A stretch of 64,000 nucleotides of DNA from the NCBI GenBank assembly GCA_947492185.1, contig CANLMR010000002.1, positions 372,001 through 436,000 of the forward strand, read 5' to 3'. This stretch comes from an uncultured Tenacibaculum sp. (GTDB taxonomy: Bacteria; Bacteroidota; Bacteroidia; Flavobacteriales; Flavobacteriaceae). This document shows positions 1 through 8,321 of the stretch, piece by piece (position 1 is the stretch's first letter; each line of letters starts with the position of its first letter). The position numbers and the translations under genes are program-made. The notes under the pieces are model-generated. The model was not told the DNA's origin. It saw only the letters and a list, made by a program, of their open reading frames with translations, and did no database searches.

Positions 1-2
1 AA

Positions 3-179
3 TTAATTGATTTTATAGGTAATTTAATTATTGATAATTTGGATATTTCTCAACCTGAAACTGAAATACTAGCTAAACAAATTTACCTATTATACGAAAG
101 TGCAGTTGCTGAAAGCCATTTGCATCAAGATCAATGGCCAATTGATCAAGCTAAAGGAATTTGTCAAAAAATAATTTAA
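3..179 (+). CDS. TetR-family transcriptional regulator, C-terminal part
   Basis: An open frame enters from the left edge and stops with TAA at 177-179. The readable 58 residues include ETEILAKQIYLLYESAVAES and HLHQDQWPIDQAKGICQK. This resembles the ligand-binding C-terminal end of TetR regulators of the kind found beside short-chain dehydrogenases. The DNA-binding N-terminus lies outside the window, so the family call rests on the tail alone. It lies 58 bases before a short-chain dehydrogenase gene on the same strand, with a palindromic site in between, which suggests local regulation of that gene. Confidence 0.6.
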   Translation, partial: LIDFIGNLIIDNLDISQPETEILAKQIYLLYESAVAESHLHQDQWPIDQAKGICQKII

Positions 180-197
180 AAAAATTTAAGTCAAAAA

Positions 198-211
198 AGA
201 CAGACCTGTCT
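198..211. promoter_or_regulatory. palindromic operator, probable TetR-type binding site
   Basis: AGACAG-AC-CTGTCT is a perfect inverted repeat with 6-bp arms and a 2-bp spacer, 27 bases before the ATG of the dehydrogenase. Repeats of the form ACAGACCTGTCTGT are typical TetR-family operators. Its position between a TetR-like gene and the enzyme fits repression of the enzyme gene by the upstream regulator. The link is inferred. Confidence 0.6.
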
Positions 212-237
212 GTTCATTTAATAATTAAATATATAAC

Positions 238-984
238 ATGAATAATTTTAATAATAAAGTAGCCATCGTTGTGGGTGGTACAAGCGGAATCGGTTATGCA
301 ACTACTCAACAATTACTTAATGAAGGTACTACAGTTCATATTGTAGGAAGAAGTATTGACAAAGTAGCAGATCAAAACAATCTGGTAAAACATAAAATAG
401 ATATTACTAATAGAAATGATGTTTCTGAATTAATAAACAAAATCAATGAACTTGAAAACGTTGATTACCTTGTTAACGCATCTGGTATATTTGGGCCAAA
501 GCCTTTCTTAGATCATACTATTGAAGATTATGATTCTTATTTAGATTTAAACAGAGGATTTTTCTTCATTACACAAGCTGCAGCTAAAAAAATGAAAGAA
601 ACAAATGGAGGAGCTATCGTAAATGTTGGTTCTATGTGGGCAAAACAAGCAGTTAAAGCTACTCCTTCCTCTGCATATTCTATGCAAAAAGCTGGATTAC
701 ATTCACTAACTCAACATTTAGCTATGGAATTGGCAGATTATAATATTAGAGTAAATGCTGTATCCCCTGCTGTTGTTCAAACACCAGTTTACCATGGAGT
801 ATTTGGAAGTAAAAGTGCAGCCGATGAAGCTTTAGAAGGATTCAATGCTTTTCATCCAATAGGAAGAAATGGGTTAGCTGATGATGTTGCAAATAGTATT
901 ACTTTCCTACTGTCTGACAAATCTTCTTGGGTAACAGGTGCAATCTGGGATGTTGATGGTGGTGTAATTGCAGGAAGGAACTAA
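238..984 (+). CDS. short-chain dehydrogenase/reductase (SDR)
   Basis: A 248-residue classical SDR, an NAD(P)-dependent oxidoreductase of the cytoplasm. The Rossmann nucleotide loop GGTSGIG is at residues 13-19, NASG at 80-83, the probable catalytic Ser at 132 and YSMQK (Tyr147, Lys151) at 147-151. The C-terminus has the usual SSWVTG...DVDGG pattern. Full family length. The substrate cannot be told from sequence; FabG-like quinone or aldehyde reductases are common in such TetR-linked pairs. It follows a TetR-like gene and a palindromic operator, so it is probably induced by a small-molecule stress signal. Confidence 0.9.
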   Translation: MNNFNNKVAIVVGGTSGIGYATTQQLLNEGTTVHIVGRSIDKVADQNNLVKHKIDITNRNDVSELINKINELENVDYLVNASGIFGPKPFLDHTIEDYDSYLDLNRGFFFITQAAAKKMKETNGGAIVNVGSMWAKQAVKATPSSAYSMQKAGLHSLTQHLAMELADYNIRVNAVSPAVVQTPVYHGVFGSKSAADEALEGFNAFHPIGRNGLADDVANSITFLLSDKSSWVTGAIWDVDGGVIAGRN

Positions 985-1034
985 AAATATAATTGAGGTA
1001 TTTAACTTAATTGAGAAAGAAATTAAATTATAAA

Positions 1035-1064
1035 AAAGGTTAGATTTTAATTAATCTAACCTTT
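1035..1064. terminator. bidirectional terminator between convergent genes
   Basis: A 12-bp stem (AAAGGTTAGATT at 1035-1046, AATCTAACCTTT at 1053-1064) with a 6-base loop sits between the SDR gene and the convergent small gene that ends at 1070. A/T runs flank both sides. Confidence 0.75.
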
Positions 1065-1069
1065 ATATT

Positions 1070-1294
1070 TTAGTCTAATCCTTCCATTTCAGAATCATAG
1101 AATTGACCTGCTTGTTCTATTAAGCTTTCTAATTCATTTGCAAGCTCTTGCTCATTCTCCCCTTCTAAGTCTTCAAACCACTCTACTTCATCATCTTTCA
1201 AATTGATTAAAAAACGTGGATATTCGGTGTGTAATACGAAAATATCTTCTGGATGATTACTATTATCCGCTAATAAAAATTTAGGTAAGTTCAT
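1070..1294 (-). CDS. small acidic conserved protein
   Basis: A 74-residue, strongly acidic protein (for example EVEWFEDLEGENEQELANEL) with no signal peptide, membrane segment or Cys. I recognise this type as a conserved hypothetical of Flavobacteriaceae, but no function is known to me. Its ATG lies inside the end of the MATE transporter gene. The two genes overlap by 14 bases (1281-1294), so they are very probably co-transcribed and translationally coupled. This suggests, but does not prove, a job linked to the transporter. Confidence 0.7.
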   Translation of the reverse strand: MNLPKFLLADNSNHPEDIFVLHTEYPRFLINLKDDEVEWFEDLEGENEQELANELESLIEQAGQFYDSEMEGLD

Positions 1295-2669
1295 TATGTT
1301 TTGTTTTAATCAATTTTTGTGTTAAGTAATTGAATCGCAAAAATAGTAATATTGATGCAGAAGTTAGGCCTGCTAATAATCCTAACCAAATTCCAAAGCT
1401 TCCATAAGCTTCTTCTCTTCCTAAAAAGTAACTTACAGGAAATCCAATTAACCAATAGGATATAAATGTAATTAATGTTGGTATAGCAACATCCTGTAAT
1501 CCTCTTAATGCTCCAAGAACCATTACTTGAATACTGTCACTTATTTGAAAGAACGCTGCAGCTATTAATAATGTAGAGGCGATTTTAATTACTTCCATGT
1601 TATCTGTATAGTTCTTAGCGTCATTCAAATCAACATAAATATTAGGCAAACTTTTATGGAATACAAAGAAAATAATTGCGAATCCGATTGCTAATAACAC
1701 TCCAAGAAAAAAAATTGAAAATGCTATTCTTCGCAACTCTATATAATTTTGCAATCCTTTCTGATTTCCAACTCTAACCATTGCAGCAACACTTAATCCC
1801 ATAGCGATCATAAAGGTCATTGAAGATAAATTCAATGCAATTTGATTCGCAGCCTGAGGATTTTTACCTAACAATCCACTTAACCAAATAGCAGCGGTAA
1901 AAATGGCAACTTCGAAGAACATTTGCATTGCACTTGGAGCTCCCAATCCTATTATTTTCTTCAACATTACACTATCTAACACAAACAGTTTAATATTAGT
2001 CACCAACTTCTTGGTTCGTTCTTTCTGAGTTAATAACCACCATAAATAAATAACCATTATAAATCGAGAAAGTAATGTTCCATATGCTGCTCCAATAATT
2101 CCCATTTCAGGAAAACCAAACTTTCCAAAAATCAGTAAATAATTTAATATTACATTCGCCACATTTGCTATAATTGTAGCATACATCGGATATTTTGTCA
2201 TAGACATTCCATCACTAAACTGTTTAAATGCCTGGAAAACAATTAAAGGAATTAATGAAAAAGCAACCAAATCTAAATACGGTATGGCCAATTCAACAAC
2301 TTCATCTGGTTGTTTCATGAAATACAATAATGGTTTAGAAAAGATAACCATAAGAAACATTAATATTCCAAGAGCAGTACAAAGAAACAGACCATGCTTA
2401 AATGTTAATTTCGCTTTATTAAAATTTTCAGCGGCATCTGCCTCAGCAATTAAGGGAGTAATCGCTGTAGAAAAACCAATTCCAAGAGACATAGCAATAA
2501 ACATAAAACTATTTCCTAAAGAAACTGCTGCCAACTCTGCTGTTCCTAATTGCCCTACCATAATATTATCAACAAAACTTACAAAAGTATGTCCTAACAT
2601 TCCTAGCATAACAGGAGCAGCTAACTGCCAATTATATTTAAATTCAGATGTGTAATTTGATAATTTCAC
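1281..2669 (-). CDS. MATE family multidrug/cation efflux transporter
   Basis: A 462-residue integral inner-membrane protein with about twelve hydrophobic segments in two halves, as expected for MATE antiporters such as NorM. Family features include PVMLGMLGHTFVSFVDNIMVGQLG near the N-terminus (helix 1 and the following loop) and the matching region APSAMQMFFEVAIFTAAIW at the start of the second half. It would export organic cations or drugs using a Na+ or H+ gradient. Length is normal. The last codons overlap the start of the small acidic gene. Substrate is not predictable. Confidence 0.93.
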   Translation of the reverse strand: MKLSNYTSEFKYNWQLAAPVMLGMLGHTFVSFVDNIMVGQLGTAELAAVSLGNSFMFIAMSLGIGFSTAITPLIAEADAAENFNKAKLTFKHGLFLCTALGILMFLMVIFSKPLLYFMKQPDEVVELAIPYLDLVAFSLIPLIVFQAFKQFSDGMSMTKYPMYATIIANVANVILNYLLIFGKFGFPEMGIIGAAYGTLLSRFIMVIYLWWLLTQKERTKKLVTNIKLFVLDSVMLKKIIGLGAPSAMQMFFEVAIFTAAIWLSGLLGKNPQAANQIALNLSSMTFMIAMGLSVAAMVRVGNQKGLQNYIELRRIAFSIFFLGVLLAIGFAIIFFVFHKSLPNIYVDLNDAKNYTDNMEVIKIASTLLIAAAFFQISDSIQVMVLGALRGLQDVAIPTLITFISYWLIGFPVSYFLGREEAYGSFGIWLGLLAGLTSASILLFLRFNYLTQKLIKTKHNELT

Positions 2670-2729
2670 AGAATAAATCTTTCCATTTAATAAGTAAGCG
2701 AAGATAGTTCAAAGTTGGTAGATTTTAAT

Positions 2730-2737
2730 TATTTTTG
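2730..2737 (+). promoter_or_regulatory. TAnnTTTG-type promoter box before tpx
   Basis: TATTTTTG matches the Bacteroidota -7 consensus TAnnTTTG and would place the transcript start near 2744, 17 bases before the tpx ATG. A -33 TTG at the proper distance is not evident. Confidence 0.45.
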
Positions 2738-2760
2738 ATTGGAATAAAAAAACGAAAAAC

Positions 2761-3258
2761 ATGGCTACAGTAACTTTAAAAGGAGGCGAAATAAACACAA
2801 ATGGAAATTTACCAAAAGTAAACTCTAAAGCACCAGATTTTAAATTAGTTGCGACTGATTTATCTGTAAAATCTTTAAGTGATTACAAAGGACAAAAATT
2901 GATTTTAAACATTTTTCCAAGTGTAGATACAGGAACTTGTGCAACATCTGTTCGTAATTTTAATAAAGAAGCAGCTCAATTAGATAATACAAAAGTATTA
3001 TGCATTTCAAGAGACTTACCATTTGCACAAGGTCGTTTTTGCGGTGCAGAAGGTATTGACAATGTAGAGATGTTATCTGATTTTGTATCTGGAGATTTCG
3101 GAAAGAATTACGGATTAGAATTTGTTGATGGTCCTTTGAATGGTTTACATTCTCGTTGTATCGTTGTTATTAACGAAAATGGAGAAATTACTCATACAGA
3201 ACAAGTTTCTGAAATAGTTGATGAACCTAATTATAATGAAGCTTTAAAGGCTTTATAG
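2761..3258 (+). CDS. tpx: thiol peroxidase
   Basis: A 165-residue atypical 2-Cys peroxiredoxin that reduces hydroperoxides with electrons from thioredoxin. The peroxidatic Cys60 lies in PSVDTGTCATSVRNF and the resolving Cys94 in LPFAQGRFCGAEG, matching the Tpx pattern. SRCIVVINENGEI and the C-terminal EPNYNEAL also fit. Cytoplasmic, no signal peptide. The stop codon is followed immediately by the ATG of the diacylglycerol kinase-like gene, so the two form an operon. Confidence 0.95.
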   Translation: MATVTLKGGEINTNGNLPKVNSKAPDFKLVATDLSVKSLSDYKGQKLILNIFPSVDTGTCATSVRNFNKEAAQLDNTKVLCISRDLPFAQGRFCGAEGIDNVEMLSDFVSGDFGKNYGLEFVDGPLNGLHSRCIVVINENGEITHTEQVSEIVDEPNYNEALKAL

Positions 3259-3642
3259 ATGGCGGAAAATAAAGATAGTTTTATTAAAAGAAGACTGAAA
3301 GGAGTTGGTTATGCTCTAAAAGGAATTCTTATTCTTGCAACTACAGAAGATAGTATAAAAGCCCAATTTTTTATTGGGCTTTTTGCCGTTGTCTTAGGTT
3401 TTGTTTTCAATATATCAGCAACAGAATGGATGATTCAACTAGCCGTTACTGGACTAGTACTTGTTGCTGAAGCTTTAAATACAGCTGTAGAAAAAATAGC
3501 AGATTTCATTCATCCAGAATATCATAATAAAATAGGAACCATTAAAGATGTAGCTGCAGGAGCAGCTGGATTTGCAGCAATAATTTCGTTAATTGTGGGT
3601 TCTATAATATACGTTCCAAAAATAATCGCCTTATTTTTGTAA
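3259..3642 (+). CDS. diacylglycerol kinase family protein
   Basis: A 127-residue inner-membrane protein with about three transmembrane helices. It contains EALNTAVEKIAD (residues 71-82), the signature of the prokaryotic DgkA family, and KDVAAGA (97-103), which also fits. These enzymes phosphorylate diacylglycerol or undecaprenol in lipid recycling. Which substrate is used here is not clear. The ATG directly follows the tpx stop with no gap. ftsK begins 36 bases downstream on the same strand. Confidence 0.9.
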   Translation: MAENKDSFIKRRLKGVGYALKGILILATTEDSIKAQFFIGLFAVVLGFVFNISATEWMIQLAVTGLVLVAEALNTAVEKIADFIHPEYHNKIGTIKDVAAGAAGFAAIISLIVGSIIYVPKIIALFL

Positions 3643-3678
3643 TATTTCTATATTTACCAGTCTAATTTTTTCAATTAA

Positions 3679-6087
3679 ATGGCTAAAAAAAGCGTTTCAA
3701 AAAAGACAAAAAAAGTAAGTAAACCTTCTGTTTCTAATCAAATCGGTGATTTTTTTAAGAACAGACAAACACAAACTATTTTAGGAGCATTCTTCGTTTT
3801 GTTTGCTACTTTCTTGTGTATTGCTTTTATTTCTTTTTTCTTTTCATGGGAAGATGATCAAAGTATCCTTTCAGAATTTTCAAATAAACAAATACAAGCA
3901 AAAAACCTTTTAGGAAAAATAGGATCTAAATTGAGTCATGTACTTATATACAATGGCTTTGGTTTAGCTGCTTTTGTTCTTCCTTTTTTAATTTTCCTTA
4001 CCGGAATTAGTTTTTTATTACAAAAAGGAATAAAAAGCATGGTTTCAAAATGGAATTGGGGATTATTCAATATGCTTTGGATTTCTATTGCTATAGGTTT
4101 TGTAGAGAAAAAATACGCGCTCTTATCTGGTGTTGTAGGTTTTGAGTTAAATGAATATATCAGAACTTTTATAGGAAGAACTGGATTAGCAATTGTATTA
4201 GCCTTTTTCTTTATTTCTTATTTGGTAGTTCGTTTTAAGTTAACACCAGAAAGAATTGGAGAGAAATTTAAACGAGCAGAAAAAGCTGATAATATTTCTG
4301 AAAATTCAGAAGTACTTTCTGAAGAGCCTTCAAGTATAATTCAAAATCCAACAAAGCAAGACAAATCAGAATTTGAATTGTCAGTAGAAAATCTTCAACC
4401 TACTATTAATAATCATTCTAGTATTCCAACAGAAGGAGAAAATAAAGAAGAAGAATCTTTATTAGATATTAAAAAAACAGTAAAACCTCAAGAAAATGAA
4501 GTTGAAATTGCTATTGAAAAAGTAGCAGAAGAAAAAAGTGTTACTGAAAACTTGTCTGATAAGCTAATTAAAGATTTTGGTGAATTTGATCCTACTTTAG
4601 AATTAGGACAATTTCGTTTTCCAACTTTTAACTTATTAAAACAATACAACGATAGTATTTCAATAGATCCTGAAGAGTTAGAAATTAATAAAAATCAGAT
4701 TGTTGAAACCCTAAAGAATTATAAAATTGGAATTGCTCAGATTAAAGCAACAGTAGGTCCTACAATTACTTTATATGAAATTGTACCTGAAGCTGGTGTT
4801 AGAATCTCTAAGATTAAAAACTTAGAAGATGACATCGCTTTATCGCTATCTGCTCTAGGTATTCGTATTATTGCGCCAATTCCAGGAAAAGGAACTATTG
4901 GTATTGAAGTACCAAACAAAAAAGCAACTATTGTTTCAATGCATTCGGCTATTACTTCAAAGAAATTTCAAGAAAGTCAAATGCAGTTACCTTTAGCCTT
5001 AGGTAAAACAATCTCTAACGAAACTTTTGTTGTCGATTTAGCAAAAATGCCTCACTTATTAATGGCCGGTGCTACAGGACAAGGAAAATCTGTAGGATTA
5101 AATGCTATTTTAACATCTTTGTTATATAGAAAACATCCAGCTGAAGTAAAATTTGTTCTTGTTGATCCTAAAAAAGTAGAACTTACTTTATTTAATAAAA
5201 TTGAACGTCATTTTTTAGCTAAACTTCCAGATAGCGAAGAGGCAATTATTACAGATACTTCTAAAGTAGTTAATACTTTAAATTCACTTTGTATAGAAAT
5301 GGATAACCGTTACGATTTATTAAAATCTGCAATGGTTAGAAATATCAAAGAATATAACGTCAAATTTAAAGCCAGAAAATTAAACCCGGAAAATGGCCAT
5401 CAATTTTTACCATATATTGTATTAGTTATTGATGAGTTCGCTGATTTGATTATGACTGCAGGTAAAGAAGTAGAAACTCCAATCGCAAGATTAGCACAAT
5501 TAGCAAGAGCAATTGGTATTCACTTAATTGTCGCTACTCAACGTCCTTCTGTTAATGTAATTACGGGTATTATTAAAGCGAACTTCCCTGCAAGGATAGC
5601 GTTTAGAGTTACCTCTAAAATTGATAGTAGAACAATTTTAGATGCTCCAGGGGCTGATCAATTAATTGGTCGTGGAGATATGTTATATTCTGGAGGAAAT
5701 GATATAACACGTATACAATGTGCTTTTGTAGATACTCCTGAAGTTGAAAAAATAACGGATTTTATTGGTTCTCAACGTGCTTATCCTGAAGCATATCTAT
5801 TACCAGAATATGTTGGTGAAGATGGTGGCACAAATCTTGATATAGATATAGCAGATAGAGATAAATTGTTTAAAGAGGCTGCTGAAGTTATTGTTACTGC
5901 GCAACAAGGATCGGCATCTTTATTACAAAGAAAATTAAAACTAGGATACAACAGGGCTGGTAGAATTATAGATCAATTAGAAGCAGCAGGAATAGTTGGT
6001 CCTTTTGAAGGTAGTAAAGCAAGGCAAGTACTTGTTCCTGATTTTCTAGCTCTAGAACAATTATTAGAAAACGAAAAAAATAAATAA
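3679..6087 (+). CDS. ftsK: DNA translocase FtsK/SpoIIIE
   Basis: An 802-residue septal DNA pump that clears and aligns chromosome termini at division. The N-terminal 190 residues hold about four membrane helices. A charged, low-complexity linker follows (about 195-300). The motor domain has Walker A GATGQGKS at 464-471 and Walker B with IDEFADL (Asp585, Glu586). The last ~65 residues resemble the winged-helix gamma domain (LLQRKLKLGYNRAGRIIDQL), which reads KOPS-like DNA sites. Length is normal for Bacteroidota. The next gene begins 26 bases later and is probably co-transcribed. Confidence 0.95.
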   Translation: MAKKSVSKKTKKVSKPSVSNQIGDFFKNRQTQTILGAFFVLFATFLCIAFISFFFSWEDDQSILSEFSNKQIQAKNLLGKIGSKLSHVLIYNGFGLAAFVLPFLIFLTGISFLLQKGIKSMVSKWNWGLFNMLWISIAIGFVEKKYALLSGVVGFELNEYIRTFIGRTGLAIVLAFFFISYLVVRFKLTPERIGEKFKRAEKADNISENSEVLSEEPSSIIQNPTKQDKSEFELSVENLQPTINNHSSIPTEGENKEEESLLDIKKTVKPQENEVEIAIEKVAEEKSVTENLSDKLIKDFGEFDPTLELGQFRFPTFNLLKQYNDSISIDPEELEINKNQIVETLKNYKIGIAQIKATVGPTITLYEIVPEAGVRISKIKNLEDDIALSLSALGIRIIAPIPGKGTIGIEVPNKKATIVSMHSAITSKKFQESQMQLPLALGKTISNETFVVDLAKMPHLLMAGATGQGKSVGLNAILTSLLYRKHPAEVKFVLVDPKKVELTLFNKIERHFLAKLPDSEEAIITDTSKVVNTLNSLCIEMDNRYDLLKSAMVRNIKEYNVKFKARKLNPENGHQFLPYIVLVIDEFADLIMTAGKEVETPIARLAQLARAIGIHLIVATQRPSVNVITGIIKANFPARIAFRVTSKIDSRTILDAPGADQLIGRGDMLYSGGNDITRIQCAFVDTPEVEKITDFIGSQRAYPEAYLLPEYVGEDGGTNLDIDIADRDKLFKEAAEVIVTAQQGSASLLQRKLKLGYNRAGRIIDQLEAAGIVGPFEGSKARQVLVPDFLALEQLLENEKNK

Positions 6088-6113
6088 ACCATTTGAACGA
6101 AAGATCAATACGT

Positions 6114-6767
6114 ATGAGAAAAATAGGATTATTATTAATAGCATTTTTAATTAGTACAAATTTAACTGCACAAGACAATTCTGCCGAAGCTAAAAGCTTA
6201 TTAGATGAAGTATCTTCAAAAATGGGTGCTTATAAAAACATGACTATTGGCTTTACTTCTACTTTAGTTAATGAAGAAGCAGGTATTACAAACGATCCTC
6301 CAATTAGAGGTAATATTACAATTTCAGGTGAAAAATATAATTTAAATTACCTTGGAAATAACTTTGTTTTCAATGGCAAGAAACTTATTGTTATTAATAA
6401 AGAAGAAAAAGAAGTTACTATTACGGATGGTGACTTAGAAGAAGAAGATGGTTTTATCTATCCTTCTAAATTATTAACTTTTTACAAGGAAGGTTATAAT
6501 TACGCAATGGGAACTATAAAAAACAATAAAGGAAGAAAAGTTCAATATATAAACTTAACTCCTATCGATAGTAATTCTGACATTATAAAGGTTCAATTAG
6601 GTATAGATGCTAAGACTAAACACATTTATAAATTGATACAAATTGGTTCTAATGGAGCTGTAACTACATTTACTATTAATAAATTTAAGAGCGACCAATC
6701 TATTTCAGAAAATTTATTCTCTTTTGATAAAGCTAAGTATGAAAAACTAGGTTATTTAATCGATTAA
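6114..6767 (+). CDS. LolA-like outer membrane lipoprotein carrier
   Basis: A 217-residue exported protein. A signal peptide (MRKIGLLLIAFLISTNLTAQ) supports the ATG at 6114. A longer frame exists only by using TTG at 6093. The mature part shows the beta-rich LolA pattern: an initial helix AKSLLDEVSSKM, then GFTSTL, repeated strands and KFKSDQSISENLFSFDKAKY near the end. LolA carries lipoproteins across the periplasm. It lies directly after ftsK, an order common in Flavobacteria, and is followed by a strong terminator. Confidence 0.85.
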   Translation: MRKIGLLLIAFLISTNLTAQDNSAEAKSLLDEVSSKMGAYKNMTIGFTSTLVNEEAGITNDPPIRGNITISGEKYNLNYLGNNFVFNGKKLIVINKEEKEVTITDGDLEEEDGFIYPSKLLTFYKEGYNYAMGTIKNNKGRKVQYINLTPIDSNSDIIKVQLGIDAKTKHIYKLIQIGSNGAVTTFTINKFKSDQSISENLFSFDKAKYEKLGYLID

Positions 6768-6787
6768 TTTTTTAAAATACAATAACT

Positions 6788-6829
6788 AAGTTTTGTTAAT
6801 AGCTTTTTAGGCAATTAACAAAACTTTTG
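6788..6829 (+). terminator. terminator after the LolA-like gene
   Basis: A 13-bp stem (6788-6800 with 6814-6826) and a 13-base loop, ending in TTTT. The 3' arm overlaps the likely -33 TTTG (6826-6829) of the next promoter, so transcription end and start elements are fused. Confidence 0.75.
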
Positions 6830-6851
6830 TGTTTATTACAACTAAGCTTAC

Positions 6852-6859
6852 TACCTTTG
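6852..6859 (+). promoter_or_regulatory. TAnnTTTG promoter giving a near-leaderless lptG-type mRNA
   Basis: TACCTTTG matches the -7 consensus, and a TTTG at 6826-6829 sits 22 bases upstream, within the known -33 spacing range. A start about 7 bases downstream falls at about 6866, on the GTG start codon at 6865, so the transcript would have almost no leader. Confidence 0.6.
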
Positions 6860-6864
6860 TATTC

Positions 6865-8316
6865 GTGAAAAAACTAGATAAGTATATATTAAAAAGTTTT
6901 TTAATCCCATTTTTGGCTACCTTCTTTATCATTCTTTTTGTATTGGTAATGCAAGCTTTATGGTTAGCTTTTGACGATTTAGCTGGTAAAGGGATTAGTA
7001 TAGGAATTATCTTCAAATTTCTATGGTATACAACACTTATTGTAGCTCCTCAAGCACTTCCTATTGGTGTATTACTTTCTTCAATAATGACTTTAGGAAG
7101 CTTATCTGAAAACTATGAATTTGCCGCTGCGAAATCAGCTGGAGTTTCTTTACAACGAATGGTTAGGCCATTGGTGTTTTTTGCAATAATTATGAGTGGG
7201 TTAAACTTTGTTTTTTTAAACTATGTGTACCCTTATGCAATTCTAAAACAAATCAATTTAAAAATTAATATTCGTAAAAAACAACCAGCTCTTGCTTTGG
7301 TTCCTGGTAGTTTTAATGCTGATATTCCTAATTATCAAATTAAGTTTGACGAAAAATATGGTAAAGAAGATAATTTGCTTAAAAATGTATTAATCTATGA
7401 TTTATCAGCTAAAAAAGGAAATAACAAAATCATATCTGCTAAACATGGTGAATTAATTTCTGAAGAAGGAAGTCGATATATGACGTTGAAATTAAATGAT
7501 GGTCATTTCTATGAACATCATGTTAATAGTAAATCTGCTTATAAAGAACGTTTTAGAATGAAAGCCTCTTATGCCGATTTCGATGAATATATTTTAAATA
7601 TTGATATTTCCTCCTTTACTGATGATGATTTAGATCAAATTAAGCATACAAAAAACTTTAATATGCTTAGTATAAAACAACTTAAAGACACCTTGCCTAA
7701 TCTAAAAGTTGGTTATGATGATTATGTAGAATCTAGAGCAAAAAGTTTATATAGAAATAGTGAAGCGGAAGATCTATATAAATTACCAGATTCGCTAGTA
7801 AACAAAAAACTATCTAATTCTATTTTAGAAAACTTTGAACTTTCTAAACAACGAGATATAATTAATTCAGCTATTTCTAAGGTAGATCGTACTATCAATA
7901 ATTTCAGTGCAAATAAAAACTCTTTTAAATATAGAAGAAAAGTACTTAACTTATACGATATTGAATTTTATAATCGTGTTGCTTTTTCTTTATCTTGTTT
8001 AATCTTATTTTTTATAGGAGCTCCGTTAGGATCTATCATTCGTAAAGGAGGAATGGGGTTACCAATGATATTAGCCATTGGAATTTATGTCATGTACTTT
8101 TTTACCAATACTTTTGGTCGTAATATGGCTGAAGAAAGCACATTATCTGCTGTAGCCGGATCTTGGTTAGCTGTTTGTATTATGTTACCTTTGGCTATTA
8201 TTTTAACAGTAAGAGCAACCCAAGATAAAGGGTTATTTGATATTAATAGCTTTTTTGTTCGAATTAAAAATTTTTTAATAAAAATATTCTCTTTTAAAAA
8301 GAAAACATCATCATAA
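6865..8316 (+). CDS. LptF/LptG family permease (lipopolysaccharide export)
   Basis: A 483-residue inner-membrane protein, counted from GTG at 6865, which gives the family-typical start MKKLDKYILKSF. A longer frame from GTG 6829 would begin inside the terminator. There are membrane helices in the N-terminal ~120 residues, a large periplasmic beta-jellyroll middle, and three helices near the C-terminus. This is the layout of LptF and LptG, which extract LPS with LptB2 and pass it to LptC/A. Which paralogue it is cannot be settled here. ribBA begins 6 bases after the stop, so the two are co-transcribed. Confidence 0.88.
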   Translation: MKKLDKYILKSFLIPFLATFFIILFVLVMQALWLAFDDLAGKGISIGIIFKFLWYTTLIVAPQALPIGVLLSSIMTLGSLSENYEFAAAKSAGVSLQRMVRPLVFFAIIMSGLNFVFLNYVYPYAILKQINLKINIRKKQPALALVPGSFNADIPNYQIKFDEKYGKEDNLLKNVLIYDLSAKKGNNKIISAKHGELISEEGSRYMTLKLNDGHFYEHHVNSKSAYKERFRMKASYADFDEYILNIDISSFTDDDLDQIKHTKNFNMLSIKQLKDTLPNLKVGYDDYVESRAKSLYRNSEAEDLYKLPDSLVNKKLSNSILENFELSKQRDIINSAISKVDRTINNFSANKNSFKYRRKVLNLYDIEFYNRVAFSLSCLILFFIGAPLGSIIRKGGMGLPMILAIGIYVMYFFTNTFGRNMAEESTLSAVAGSWLAVCIMLPLAIILTVRATQDKGLFDINSFFVRIKNFLIKIFSFKKKTSS

Positions 8317-8321
8317 AAATC

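Noticed and set aside
2284..2655. Open frame on the plus strand inside the MATE gene
   Set aside because: It is a shadow of the transporter coding on the other strand and has no promoter, domain or start context.
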